A DNA stretch of 64,000 nt from Coprococcus eutactus (GTDB taxonomy: Bacteria > Bacillota > Clostridia > Lachnospirales > Lachnospiraceae), in contig NZ_CYXU01000001.1 of NCBI RefSeq assembly GCF_001404675.1, positions 248,001-312,000 on the forward strand. Direction: 5' to 3'. The position numbers and the translations under genes were made by a program. Positions 54,493-63,165 of this stretch are shown here, piece after piece (positions within the stretch are counted from its first letter, which is position 1; every line of letters begins with the position of its first letter). The notes beneath the pieces are model-generated. The model saw nothing but the letters and a program-made list of their open reading frames with translations. It was not told where the DNA came from and ran no database searches.

Positions 54493-54542
54493 GTGTTATA
54501 CTAACTCTGTTTAAAATAACAGACTGAAGGATGGAGATACAT

Positions 54543-55928
54543 ATGGAGATAAATGGAAAGACAAGATTATTGGGTTTGCTTGGTGATCCGGTTCAGCACA
54601 CCTTGTCACCGCTTATACACAACACACTCAGCGATATATTGGGGATAAATGAGGTGTATGTACCGTTCCACACCCATAAGGAGGGACTGGCGGATGCTGT
54701 AAAGGGTGCATTTGAACTGAATATACTGGGAATGAATGCCACTGTGCCTCACAAGAATGAGATAATGGCTTCACTTGTGGATATAGATGAGGGGGCAGCG
54801 GCAATAGGTGCGGTCAACACTCTTGTCAGGACTGCAAACGGTTATAAGGGATATAACACAGATATGATGGGGCTGTCCAGAGAACTGGAGTCCTACGGAG
54901 TGGAACTGGACAGTAAGAGGGTAATCATACTTGGCGCAGGCGGTGCAGCGAGAGCTGTGGCATATATGTGCATGAATAAGGGTGCGGATAAGGTATATAT
55001 TCTTAACAGAACGATCGAGAAGGCACAGACGATAGCAGAGGACATGAATGGTCATTTTGGCAGAGAGACAATGACTGCCATGAGACTTGGTGATTATGGA
55101 CAGTTACTGCAGGAGAATGTAGATGATAAGTTCGTGGTATTCCAGTCCACATCGATAGGTCTGGCACCGAACAATGAGGCTGTAGTCATCGATGATCCAC
55201 ATTTTTACGACAGAGTCAGTGTGGGAATCGATCTCATATATAATCCGTTTGAGACAAAGTTTATGAAGCTTTGCAGACAGGCTGGAGCATTGGCGTACAA
55301 TGGTTTGCGTATGCTCCTTTATCAGGGAATAATTGCATATGAGCTCTGGAATGATATATCCATATCGGAGGATGTTGCTGATATTGTGTACGACAGGTTG
55401 CTGCAGTCAATCAGAGAAAATGTGATCCTCATAGGATTTATGGGATGTGGTAAGACAACTGTCGGAGAAGCTCTTGCGAGAAAGCTGAACTTTGATCTGC
55501 TGGATGTGGATTCTTATATAGAGGACAAGGCTGGTTGCAGCATAAAGCAGATATTTGCCGACAAGGGGGAAGAGTATTTCAGACAGCTTGAGACAGATAC
55601 TCTTAAGGAATTGAACAGCCGGCTGTCACATACGGTTATATCCACTGGAGGTGGACTTCCTATGAGACAGGCGAATGTGGATGAACTCAGGCGAATGGGC
55701 AGGATCATATATCTGGATGTTAAGCCTGAGGAGGTAGTAAGGCGACTTGCGGGAGATACGACCAGACCTCTTCTGCAGGGAGAAAATGTAGATCAGAGAG
55801 TGAGGAAACTTATGGGACAGCGAGGACCGGTGTATGAAGCTGCCGCTGATATCATAGTTCCGGTTACAGGAATTGAAATAGATGAGATAGTACAGGAAAT
55901 AAGTTCTTATATAGAAGGTGGGAGATGA
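54543..55928 (+). CDS. Bifunctional shikimate dehydrogenase / shikimate kinase (AroE-AroK fusion)
   Basis: A 461-aa fusion of two shikimate-pathway enzymes. Residues 1-285 are shikimate dehydrogenase: LLGDPVQHTLSPLIHN (substrate site), NATVPHKNEIM, AIGAVNTLV and the NADP motif ILGAGGAARAVAY. From about residue 292 the shikimate kinase begins: VILIGFMGCGKTTVGEALA (Walker A), LLDVDSYIE, GEEYFRQLE and STGGGLPMR. The two steps (dehydroshikimate to shikimate to shikimate-3-phosphate) are consecutive. The ATG at 54543 follows GGAG at 6 bases; an ATG at 54531 lacks spacing. Confidence 0.95.
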   Translation: MEINGKTRLLGLLGDPVQHTLSPLIHNTLSDILGINEVYVPFHTHKEGLADAVKGAFELNILGMNATVPHKNEIMASLVDIDEGAAAIGAVNTLVRTANGYKGYNTDMMGLSRELESYGVELDSKRVIILGAGGAARAVAYMCMNKGADKVYILNRTIEKAQTIAEDMNGHFGRETMTAMRLGDYGQLLQENVDDKFVVFQSTSIGLAPNNEAVVIDDPHFYDRVSVGIDLIYNPFETKFMKLCRQAGALAYNGLRMLLYQGIIAYELWNDISISEDVADIVYDRLLQSIRENVILIGFMGCGKTTVGEALARKLNFDLLDVDSYIEDKAGCSIKQIFADKGEEYFRQLETDTLKELNSRLSHTVISTGGGLPMRQANVDELRRMGRIIYLDVKPEEVVRRLAGDTTRPLLQGENVDQRVRKLMGQRGPVYEAAADIIVPVTGIEIDEIVQEISSYIEGGR

Positions 55929-57019
55929 TGGTTATGGACACAGCAATTGCTTATGAAAAGGTCAGAAGGATAATAGATGAGATGAATCTTGATGCGATAT
56001 TGATCACTGACAGGTACAACATGAGATATATAGCATCGTACCGCGGCGAGGGCGTTATAGTTCTGGCAGGATCAGGTAAGACAGTCATAACGGATTCAAG
56101 ATATACGGAGCAGGTCCAGCGCGAGTGCGAAGGATATGAATGTGCGGATATTGCTGGAAAAGGATATGTTGCGTGTATTTCATCTATTCTTGATGGACAG
56201 AGAAAAAATTCTGGAAATCTGAGAGTTGGATTTGAGAATCTTAGCATCAGCTATAGAGAGTATTCGGAATATTCGACAGGAATATTCGGTGTGGAATGGA
56301 TAAGCCTTGATGGTAAGCTGGATTCCTTAAGAGAGATAAAGACAGATGAGGAGATCGAGAATATCCATACAGCGGAGTCAATAGGAGACAAGGCATTTTC
56401 ACATATACTGGAATATCTCAGACCTGGCATTACAGAGAAGGATGTTGCGCTTGAACTGGAGTATCATATGAAGAAAAATGGTGCGGAAGGCTTGAGTTTT
56501 GACACCATAGCTGCATCTGGAATGAATTCATCCATGCCGCATGCTATTCCTACGGATAAGACTCTGAATAAGGGGGACTTTCTCACTATGGATTTTGGCT
56601 GTATATATGAGGGATATTGTTCAGATATGACCAGAACCGTAGCAATAGGAAAGGCATCTGATTCAATGAAATATGTGTATGATACGGTACTCAAGGCTCA
56701 GACGGAGTCTATGAATATGATAAAACCAGGAGTCAGATGTAACGATGTTGATGCTGTTGCTAGACGTATAATAGCCGATGCCGGATATGGAGATTGCTTT
56801 GGACATGGACTTGGACATTCGGTGGGATTGTTTATACACGAGAATCCGAGATTTTCACCTAAGTGTGATGACATATTGAAACCTGGCATGGTCATAACGG
56901 TCGAACCGGGAATCTATATTCCTGGACAGTTTGGTGTCAGGATTGAGGATCTGGTTGCTGTGACGGAGGATGGTTATAGGAATCTTACAGGATCAGAGAA
57001 GAAGTTGATAGAGATTTAG
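55925..57019 (+). CDS. M24 family Xaa-Pro aminopeptidase
   Basis: A 364-aa metallopeptidase of the creatinase/aminopeptidase P family, which removes N-terminal residues before proline. The N-terminal creatinase-like domain (residues 1-125) begins near AILITDRYNMRYIASYRG. The C-terminal pita-bread domain has metal ligands in FLTMDFGCIYEGYCSDMTRT, GHGLGHSVGLFIHE and VITVEPGIYI. The ATG at 55925 overlaps the aroEK stop; an in-frame ATG at 55934 has better spacing from GGTGGGAG and may be the true start. Confidence 0.93.
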   Translation: MMVMDTAIAYEKVRRIIDEMNLDAILITDRYNMRYIASYRGEGVIVLAGSGKTVITDSRYTEQVQRECEGYECADIAGKGYVACISSILDGQRKNSGNLRVGFENLSISYREYSEYSTGIFGVEWISLDGKLDSLREIKTDEEIENIHTAESIGDKAFSHILEYLRPGITEKDVALELEYHMKKNGAEGLSFDTIAASGMNSSMPHAIPTDKTLNKGDFLTMDFGCIYEGYCSDMTRTVAIGKASDSMKYVYDTVLKAQTESMNMIKPGVRCNDVDAVARRIIADAGYGDCFGHGLGHSVGLFIHENPRFSPKCDDILKPGMVITVEPGIYIPGQFGVRIEDLVAVTEDGYRNLTGSEKKLIEI

Positions 57020-57021
57020 TA

Positions 57022-57192
57022 GTGGCAGGCTATCACGATATAGAACTCAGGTATCATACCGCAGGTCTTATACCGGGAGCCATCATGAGTGCCGTGGGAG
57101 TATGTGCGTTTGTATTGCTGTGTATATACGACAGTAGAAAGCGCAGAAACGTAGACTTACCTGATAAAGGTTGGTGGTATGGTAAAAAATAG
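57022..57192 (+). pseudogene. Small membrane ORF resembling the C-terminus of a YfhO-type protein
   Basis: An open frame of 56 codons plus stop, starting at GTG, directly after the aminopeptidase gene. It reads VAGYHDIELRYHTAGLIPG, then a hydrophobic helix and a basic end. The His-x-Ile-Glu-Leu-x-Tyr...Gly-Leu..Gly pattern followed by one helix is how large YfhO-family membrane proteins end. It has no good ribosome site. I read it as a remnant of a lost YfhO-like gene, though a small expressed membrane protein cannot be excluded. Confidence 0.4.
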
Positions 57193-57221
57193 TTGAAAAT
57201 TTATTTCATATATTATAAAAT
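57193..57221 (+). promoter_or_regulatory. Promoter of efp
   Basis: TTGAAA at 57193-57198, a 17-base spacer and TAAAAT at 57216-57221, about 40 bases before the start. Each hexamer matches the consensus at five of six positions. Confidence 0.6.
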
Positions 57222-57261
57222 GTGACAAGAAGTTTATATCTTTAAGGAGGATAAGATAGTT

Positions 57262-57828
57262 ATGGCAGAGATGATCTCAGCAGGCGATTTTAGAAACGGC
57301 GTTACAATCGAATTCGAAGGAAATATTTATCAGATTATAGAGTTCCAGCACGTTAAGCCAGGAAAGGGTGCAGCTTTCGTTAGAACAAAGCTTAAGAACA
57401 TCAAGAGTGGCGGTGTTGTAGAGAAGTCATTCCGTCCAACAGAGAAGTGTGAGAAGGCTCACATCGAGAGAAAGGACATGCAGTATCTGTACAATGACGG
57501 AGATCTTTATTACTTCATGGATCCAGAGACATATGATCAGATTCCTATCAGCTCAGCAGCTATAGGTGATTCACTTAAGTTCGTTAAGGAGAACGAGATG
57601 TGTAAGATCTGTTCACACAATGGCAACGTATTTGCTGTAGAGCCACCTCTCTTCGTTGAGCTTGTTATCACAGAGTGCGAGCCAGGTGTTAAGGGTGATA
57701 CAGCTACAGGTGCAACAAAGCCATGTACAGTTGAGACAGGTGCACAGGTATCAGTACCTCTCTTCGTTAACGAGGGTGACACGATCAAGATCGATACACG
57801 TACTGGCGAGTATCTTTCAAGAGTATAA
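57262..57828 (+). CDS. efp: Translation elongation factor P
   Basis: A 188-aa tRNA-shaped factor that relieves ribosome stalling at polyproline. The KOW-like first domain carries [14 protein letters not shown], with the tip lysine in the PGKG loop (about residue 34). Two OB-fold domains follow, ending with the family C-terminal signature near [17 protein letters not shown]. Codon use is highly biased, as for other abundant proteins here. The AAGGAGG site sits 12 bases before the ATG. It is monocistronic between its own promoter and a strong terminator. Confidence 0.97.
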   Translation: MAEMISAGDFRNGVTIEFEGNIYQIIEFQHVKPGKGAAFVRTKLKNIKSGGVVEKSFRPTEKCEKAHIERKDMQYLYNDGDLYYFMDPETYDQIPISSAAIGDSLKFVKENEMCKICSHNGNVFAVEPPLFVELVITECEPGVKGDTATGATKPCTVETGAQVSVPLFVNEGDTIKIDTRTGEYLSRV

Positions 57829-57885
57829 TAATTGTTACCAGCATTAGGATATAACTACCTACGATAACATATAAGAAGAATAAGA

Positions 57886-57927
57886 GTCCCGGTGATTCAG
57901 GATATTTGAATCGCCGGGACTTTTTTG
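57886..57927 (+). terminator. Terminator after efp
   Basis: AGTCCCGGTGATTCA (57886-57900), a 7-base loop and TGAATCGCCGGGACT (57908-57922) make a 15-bp stem with one G-T pair, followed by TTTTT. Confidence 0.9.
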
Positions 57928-58023
57928 CGCTGTAAGCAACCAAAGGTTCTAACCTCCCCACCCTCTGAATATACTTTTTATGTAGCTGTACAGACAGTGT
58001 TATATAGAAGAAGGACGATACAT

Positions 58024-58956
58024 ATGTGTGGAGAAGATATATTGCATCTGCTTCCCGTCAGGATCAGGTGCATGGTTGAGAAGCTGAGGCTTGATTATGG
58101 GAGACTGTGGGAGATACGTCTGAGGGTGAATAGTCCCTTTATACTTAGATACGAGGACTCGGAGATATATGTTGATTCCTGCGGATCAAGAACCTGTAAT
58201 ATGAAGGATGCGTACATAGTGACTGCCAGGGATGTGAACGACACTCTGGAATGTATCTGCAATCATTCCCTGTATGCCTATGAGGATGAGATACGTCAGG
58301 GCTTTATCACCGTGTGCGGTGGACACAGGGTAGGAGTTGCGGGCAAGATCATACTCGATGGAACAAGGATCAAATGCATCAGACACATATCATTTCTAAA
58401 TATCAGGGTGGCACATGAGATCAAGGGATGCAGCGGTGATGTCCTGCCATACATATACGGTGATGGCAAGCTGATGAACACGCTCATAGTGTCCGCTCCG
58501 TGTCACGGCAAGACCACACTGCTCAGGGACATCATAAGAGTAGTGTCAGACGGAGGAATGACAGTTGGTGTGGTTGATGAGAGATCGGAGATAGCGGCGT
58601 GCTACAAGGGTGTTCCGCAGAATGATGTCGGCATGAGGACTGATGTTCTTGACTGCTGTCCAAAAGCTTCAGGAATGATGATGCTGGTTCGAACCATGGC
58701 GCCTGATCTCATAGCGGTCGATGAGATAGGAGGGCAGCAGGATGTCGATGCCATTTTCGGCGTGATAAACTGCGGATGCCGTCTGCTTGCTACTGCACAT
58801 GGCTATTCTATGGATGATGTGAGAGACAGGGCAGGGATAAGGCGTCTTGTGGAGAATAGGGTTTTTGAGAGGTATGTCGTGCTTGGAGGCGACAAGGCGG
58901 GACAGATCTCTGATATATTTGACGTCCAGGGCAACCGGCTGTGCTGGTACGATTAG
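58024..58956 (+). CDS. spoIIIAA: Stage III sporulation protein AA
   Basis: Secretion-type ATPase (310 aa) of the SpoIIIA-SpoIIQ feeding-tube complex between mother cell and forespore. An N-terminal domain (FITVCGGHRVGVAGK region) leads to the P-loop SAPCHGKTTLLRD (about residues 158-170). The usual form is GPP..GKTTLLRD or SPPGCGKTT, so Ala and Cys-His are variants, but Gly-Lys-Thr is kept. A VDERSEIAA Walker-like segment and DLIAVDEIGGQ Walker B follow. The ATG at 58024 follows AAGGA; the upstream in-frame codons lie in the efp terminator. Confidence 0.95.
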   Translation: MCGEDILHLLPVRIRCMVEKLRLDYGRLWEIRLRVNSPFILRYEDSEIYVDSCGSRTCNMKDAYIVTARDVNDTLECICNHSLYAYEDEIRQGFITVCGGHRVGVAGKIILDGTRIKCIRHISFLNIRVAHEIKGCSGDVLPYIYGDGKLMNTLIVSAPCHGKTTLLRDIIRVVSDGGMTVGVVDERSEIAACYKGVPQNDVGMRTDVLDCCPKASGMMMLVRTMAPDLIAVDEIGGQQDVDAIFGVINCGCRLLATAHGYSMDDVRDRAGIRRLVENRVFERYVVLGGDKAGQISDIFDVQGNRLCWYD

Positions 58957-58970
58957 ATGGGAGGCAGGAC

Positions 58971-59489
58971 ATGGTTAAGGCGATAGGAGGCTGTCTGATC
59001 GTATATGCCTCATTTATGGTGGGACATGCCATAGGGCAGTTGCATGGGTGCATGGTGAAGGAGATGGAGGAAATGCTGCTCTTCATACAACTGTTCAAGG
59101 GGCAGATCATGTATGCCGGATCGGAGCTCCCGGAGATACTCGCCGACAGTGCAAAGCGTCTCAAGGGAAATGTTGGTAAATGGGTGAACGGTCTGGCGGA
59201 GATGTCTGAGAAGAACAGGGACAGGCCATTTGCAGAATTGTGGACAGACTCACTGGCGATGCTGAGGCGGGACAGTGCCTTGAGCTTGGAGGTGCTGGCG
59301 GATGTGGACAGGCTTGGAAAGATAATGGGAGATATGGACGTTGAGGCACAGCTCTCAAGGATAAATCTTGTGGAAGATATAATTACGGACAGATACCAGC
59401 GGGAACGCGCCAGAAGTTCCGGGATAAAGAGGCTTGCCAATTCACTTGGGCTGCTTGGAGGCGTATTCATAGTTATATTGCTCATGTAG
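58971..59489 (+). CDS. spoIIIAB: Stage III sporulation protein AB
   Basis: A 172-aa membrane protein related to type II secretion F components. Helices lie at the N-terminus (about residues 3-22) and the C-terminus (about 155-172), with a helical cytoplasmic part between. The SGIKRLANSLGLLGGVFIVILL end is typical of SpoIIIAB. The ATG at 58971 follows GGGAGG at good spacing, 15 bases after spoIIIAA. In the complex it likely forms the base with SpoIIIAA. Confidence 0.92.
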   Translation: MVKAIGGCLIVYASFMVGHAIGQLHGCMVKEMEEMLLFIQLFKGQIMYAGSELPEILADSAKRLKGNVGKWVNGLAEMSEKNRDRPFAELWTDSLAMLRRDSALSLEVLADVDRLGKIMGDMDVEAQLSRINLVEDIITDRYQRERARSSGIKRLANSLGLLGGVFIVILLM

Positions 59490-59506
59490 GTTAAGAGGGA
59501 GAGACG

Positions 59507-59707
59507 ATGACGATCCAGATACTTCTAAAAATAGGTGCAGTGGGAATTCTGGTGGCACTGCTCAACCAGATACTAAAACATTCAGGCAAGGAGGAGCACG
59601 CCTATCTGCTCAATCTGGCGGGACTCATCATTGTGCTTTCCTGGGTTATCCCGTACATAAGTGACCTGTTCAACGAGATCATGGATATTGTAAATATAGG
59701 ACAATAA
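59507..59707 (+). CDS. spoIIIAC: Stage III sporulation protein AC
   Basis: A 66-aa protein with two membrane helices (about residues 3-20 and 33-58) and the family pattern LLKIGAVGILVALLNQILKHSGKEEHAYLL. It is one of the smallest conserved sporulation proteins and forms part of the SpoIIIA membrane channel with SpoIIIAD. The GAGGGAGAG site lies 7 bases upstream. Confidence 0.93.
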   Translation: MTIQILLKIGAVGILVALLNQILKHSGKEEHAYLLNLAGLIIVLSWVIPYISDLFNEIMDIVNIGQ

Positions 59708-59732
59708 ATGAGAGTAGATGTGGGGGTAAATG

Positions 59733-60122
59733 ATGAATCTCATGGCGGTTTCTCTGGCTGCGGTGATCGTGGTTCTGATAGCGGTGAAGATAAAAGAACT
59801 GGATTCCGGGTATGGGATCGTGTTGTCCATAGCCGGGTGTGTGATGCTCATGTATTTTGTGGTGAGCAGGTTCAGACTTATAGCTTCGTACATAGACAGG
59901 CTGACTGCGTACGTGTCGGTGAATATTTCATATATAGACGTGATCCTGAAAATGATAGGTATAGCGTATATATGCCGATTTTCATCAGATATCTGCAAAG
60001 ATGCCGGCTGCAATGCCATGGCATCCCAGGTGGAGATGGCGGGAAAGATAACTCTTATTCTGCTCAGTATGCCCATACTCATGGGAGTTATAGATCTGGT
60101 GGTGACCATAGTTGAGGGGTAA
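59733..60122 (+). CDS. spoIIIAD: Stage III sporulation protein AD
   Basis: A 129-aa polytopic membrane protein, related to SpoIIIAC in its second half (DVILKMIGIAYICRFSSDICKDAG). About four hydrophobic helices are visible. Start choice is between ATGs at 59730 and 59733; the second has better spacing from GGGGG (59722-59726). The stop codon overlaps the ribosome site of spoIIIAE, which points to coupling. Confidence 0.92.
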   Translation: MNLMAVSLAAVIVVLIAVKIKELDSGYGIVLSIAGCVMLMYFVVSRFRLIASYIDRLTAYVSVNISYIDVILKMIGIAYICRFSSDICKDAGCNAMASQVEMAGKITLILLSMPILMGVIDLVVTIVEG

Positions 60123-60123
60123 T

Positions 60124-61320
60124 TTGATAGTGGTGGTGCTGATGCTCTTTATGGGGGTGTCAGTGCCTGATGCGGCAAATGTGTGTAATGAGAGTAAAGT
60201 TGAATCATATGATACAGATATCAAATATTGTCCAGAATTTTATGCTGAGAATGAAAAGGAAAATACCACGGAAAGTGACTCTGATATTAACTCAGACATA
60301 TTGGATGACGACTCCGTCATCGGAAGCCTCAATGAGATCACAAAAGACAAATCCGACGTGACATTCTACGACATATACGAGTCCCTAAAGAGTGGTGACG
60401 TGGATTCCACCATAGACATGGCACTAAAAGTGTTTTCCGACAGTGTCATATACGAGGTCAGGACAAGCAGGGGGCTGGCGCTGCAGATCATGGCTGTGAT
60501 CGTGCTCGGAAGTACATTTGCCCAGCTTGCGGGAAATATGGGCGAGTATGTATCCGCCCATGGTTTCATGGTTACATACATGGTGTTGTTATCGCTGCTG
60601 CTGGGGGATTTCGTTCTAGTGCAGTCCATCGTGCAGGACACCATAGGAGATGTCACGGAGTTCATGAAAGCGTTCTATCCCATGTATGCCTCGTCTGTGT
60701 TATATGTGAGCGGTCCGGAGAGTGCCGGATATTCACAGTCGGTCATAATCCTGGTGATATACATTTGCCAGAATGTGATAATAAAGTTCATACTCCCCCT
60801 CATCAAATGCGGCGGGCTCATAGCACTCATAAATAATCTTGGAAGCGAGGATTATTTCTCCCGGATGGCGGGGCTTATGAAGAGCCTGGCGGTGTGGGGA
60901 ATGCGGACAATGTTTGCGGTGGTAACCGGGATAAATGTGGTCAAGAGCATGATAGCACCGTCCATGGACAGGCTTTCAAGAAATGGCATACTCAGGACAT
61001 TGGGAAAAGGTGCAGGTATGTCCACGGTGAGCGCTGTCATCAGTGTGATGGTGAGCACAGGAGAGTTTATCAGAAACTGTATGGGGATGGCGTGTACGAT
61101 CATGATAGTCATACTGGCCGCAGTGCCAATGATCAAGATAATCGTCATCATGTTCATATTAAGGTTCATCGCCGCGGTGGTGCAGCCGGTCGGAGACAAA
61201 AGATATGCCGAGGCAGCAGGCATCATGGCGGAGACAGTGGAGCTGATGCTGAGGGCGTGCGGAATAAGCGTGATGATGTTCATCATAAGCATAGCCCTGA
61301 TGTCGGTGAACATATCATAG
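60124..61320 (+). CDS. spoIIIAE: Stage III sporulation protein AE
   Basis: A polytopic membrane protein of about 398 aa, with a putative signal at the N-terminus and an acidic linker (about residues 25-75). Then six or more helices follow. The family segments AFYPMYASSVLYVSG and FRIVQPVGDKRYAEA-like FIAAVVQPVGDKRYAEA are present. No ATG is available near the ribosome site GAGGGG. TTG at 60124 or GTG at 60130 are the likely starts; I chose 60124. A weak start could hold protein levels low relative to neighbours. Confidence 0.9.
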   Translation: MIVVVLMLFMGVSVPDAANVCNESKVESYDTDIKYCPEFYAENEKENTTESDSDINSDILDDDSVIGSLNEITKDKSDVTFYDIYESLKSGDVDSTIDMALKVFSDSVIYEVRTSRGLALQIMAVIVLGSTFAQLAGNMGEYVSAHGFMVTYMVLLSLLLGDFVLVQSIVQDTIGDVTEFMKAFYPMYASSVLYVSGPESAGYSQSVIILVIYICQNVIIKFILPLIKCGGLIALINNLGSEDYFSRMAGLMKSLAVWGMRTMFAVVTGINVVKSMIAPSMDRLSRNGILRTLGKGAGMSTVSAVISVMVSTGEFIRNCMGMACTIMIVILAAVPMIKIIVIMFILRFIAAVVQPVGDKRYAEAAGIMAETVELMLRACGISVMMFIISIALMSVNIS

Positions 61321-61338
61321 AACGGATGGAGGATGTGC

Positions 61339-61812
61339 ATGCTTGCTGAGTGGCTGAAAAATATAGTTGTGTGCAGTATACTTTTTTCTGTCGTGCTGTA
61401 TATTGCCCCGGATCCGAAGATGCGCAGATATGTCCAGTCGGCTGTGGGATTTGTCATGATGATGGTCGTGATAAATCCTGTCATAGGCTGGCTTGGGTAT
61501 GCGGACAGGATAGAGTTCAATACATACAGTGAATCGCTTGGAATGGACGTGGCCGAGGGCGATGATGAGATGTATGTCAGGGCCATGGAGGAGGTAGTGG
61601 AGCGGTTTATATCTGACAATTGTAATGCCGATGCGGTGGTGCGTATAGTCACCGGGGAGGAGCTTGGGATAGACAGCATGGAGATATACATACAGTCTGA
61701 TAAAGTAGACACAGACGGACTGAGATCCGCAGTGTCAGAGGAATATGGTGTTGATGAGAACAGGATTACCATCAGGAGGGGCAATACAGATCATATGCAG
61801 GAGGGACTGTAG
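61339..61812 (+). CDS. spoIIIAF: Stage III sporulation protein AF
   Basis: A 157-aa protein with two N-terminal membrane helices (about residues 7-22 and 33-52) and a C-terminal ring-building-motif-like domain (VVRIVTGEELGIDSMEIYI...ENRITIRRG). The ATG at 61339 follows GATGGAGG at 6 bases; the ATG at 61333 is too close. The stop TAG shares a base with the GTG start of spoIIIAG. It is thought to be part of the intermembrane ring assembly. Confidence 0.9.
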   Translation: MLAEWLKNIVVCSILFSVVLYIAPDPKMRRYVQSAVGFVMMMVVINPVIGWLGYADRIEFNTYSESLGMDVAEGDDEMYVRAMEEVVERFISDNCNADAVVRIVTGEELGIDSMEIYIQSDKVDTDGLRSAVSEEYGVDENRITIRRGNTDHMQEGL

Positions 61813-62420
61813 TGGAGGATTCTAAGAAAAAGGGAATATCGGGGATCATGAATATATTGAAGAGCAGCAACAACAGATTATACAAGTTGCTGCTCATTTT
61901 GCTGTCAGGGATTTGTCTGATGATAGTTGTGTGGCCGGCAAATAACAGCAAGACTGATAAAAATGACCTAAAGAGCGGATGGACCGGACAGTCCGATGAG
62001 ACAGACGCGGATGTGACCGGCGGAAATGACCGGAATATGTCAGGGGATACCACGGATTATGTGGAGTATATGGAGGAGAGACTCACATCAGTGCTTGAGC
62101 AGGTGGACGGAATATCGGATGTGAGAGTGATGATAACGGTCAAGGACAGCGGTGAGAACATAGCACTCAAGGACTCCGGAAGCAGTTCCAGTGAGAACGG
62201 CGACAGCAGCCAGAGAAGCGTGTCGGAGGAGACGGTCATGGTGAGTGAGGGCAGTGGGAGCTCGCCGTATGTGGTCAGGTACAGGGAGCCGGAGACCGAG
62301 GGTGTGGTTATCATTTGCAAGGGGGCGGAAAATGGCGATACAACGCTGAAGATAACGAATGCAGTGCAGGCATTATTTGACGTGCCGACGCATAAGATTG
62401 TGATATTAGAAGCAAATTAA
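61812..62420 (+). CDS. spoIIIAG: Stage III sporulation protein AG
   Basis: A 202-aa bitopic protein that forms a large ring in the intermembrane space in Bacillus. One helix (about residues 23-42) is followed by a Ser/Asp-rich linker. A ring-building motif follows (YMEERLTSVLEQVDGISDVRVMITV), interrupted by a Ser-rich insertion (about residues 120-155) that fits the SpoIIIAG beta-triangle region. It ends GVVIICKGAENGDTTLKITNAVQALF. The start is GTG at 61812, overlapping the previous stop (TAGTG), 5-6 bases after AGGAGGGA. Confidence 0.93.
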   Translation: MEDSKKKGISGIMNILKSSNNRLYKLLLILLSGICLMIVVWPANNSKTDKNDLKSGWTGQSDETDADVTGGNDRNMSGDTTDYVEYMEERLTSVLEQVDGISDVRVMITVKDSGENIALKDSGSSSSENGDSSQRSVSEETVMVSEGSGSSPYVVRYREPETEGVVIICKGAENGDTTLKITNAVQALFDVPTHKIVILEAN

Positions 62421-62432
62421 TGTGGAGGGACT

Positions 62433-63065
62433 ATGAAGAAATTCAGTGGAAAGAACAGACTGGCGGTCATCGCACTTGCAGTTATGATAGGGGTGGCCGG
62501 TTACATGAGCTTTGCGGATGCAGGAAAGGACAAGAAGAAGGAAAAAACTGACAAAAAACAGGTGGAGGTGATCAACTATGAGGATCTCTCGTCCATGGCG
62601 GAAAATGAGAACTCACAGGCGGTGAAGGATGAGAATGGCCAGACCGAGGATGTGGAGCTCAATGGCCAGGAGGATGAGATCGGTGACGCTGTACTCACCA
62701 GTGCACAGGTGACAAGCAATATGGCCGCGGCAAAGTTGAACCGTGAGCAGAGCAGATCAAGGAGCAAGGAAGCTCTGATGGATGTGATAGGTGATGAGGC
62801 ACTCAGCGATTCGGCAAAGAAGGAGGCGACAGATACATATGTGAAGCTGAACGATACCATAGAGAAGGAGACAGATGTCGAGACAGTTCTGGCGGCAAAG
62901 GGGTATAGCGATGCCATAGTGACGATAAGTGATGAGGCTGTTGACGTGTCGCTGAATGTGGAATCGCTGTCGGATACCGAGAGAGCACAGATAGAGGACA
63001 TAGTTATCCGAAAAACAGGGTATGATATAAGCAGTGTTGCAATATCTGTCATGGGTGGCAAATAG
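62433..63065 (+). CDS. spoIIIAH: Stage III sporulation protein AH
   Basis: A 210-aa bitopic protein whose extracellular domain pairs with SpoIIQ or its clostridial equivalent across the intermembrane space. One N-terminal helix (about residues 9-27) is followed by a charged linker and a YscJ/FliF-like ring domain (REQSRSRSKEALMDVIGDEAL through TVLAAKGYSDAIVTISDEAVDV, then RKTGYDISSVAISV). It is the last gene of the spoIIIA operon, which is complete from AA to AH. Confidence 0.94.
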   Translation: MKKFSGKNRLAVIALAVMIGVAGYMSFADAGKDKKKEKTDKKQVEVINYEDLSSMAENENSQAVKDENGQTEDVELNGQEDEIGDAVLTSAQVTSNMAAAKLNREQSRSRSKEALMDVIGDEALSDSAKKEATDTYVKLNDTIEKETDVETVLAAKGYSDAIVTISDEAVDVSLNVESLSDTERAQIEDIVIRKTGYDISSVAISVMGGK

Positions 63066-63165
63066 ACAGCGGAAGGATAAGCCGTGAATCGCATATACTT
63101 GCAAAATAGCTGCCTTCAGATTATAATAAGATTCAAATAACCCATACGAAACGGGAGGTATGACC

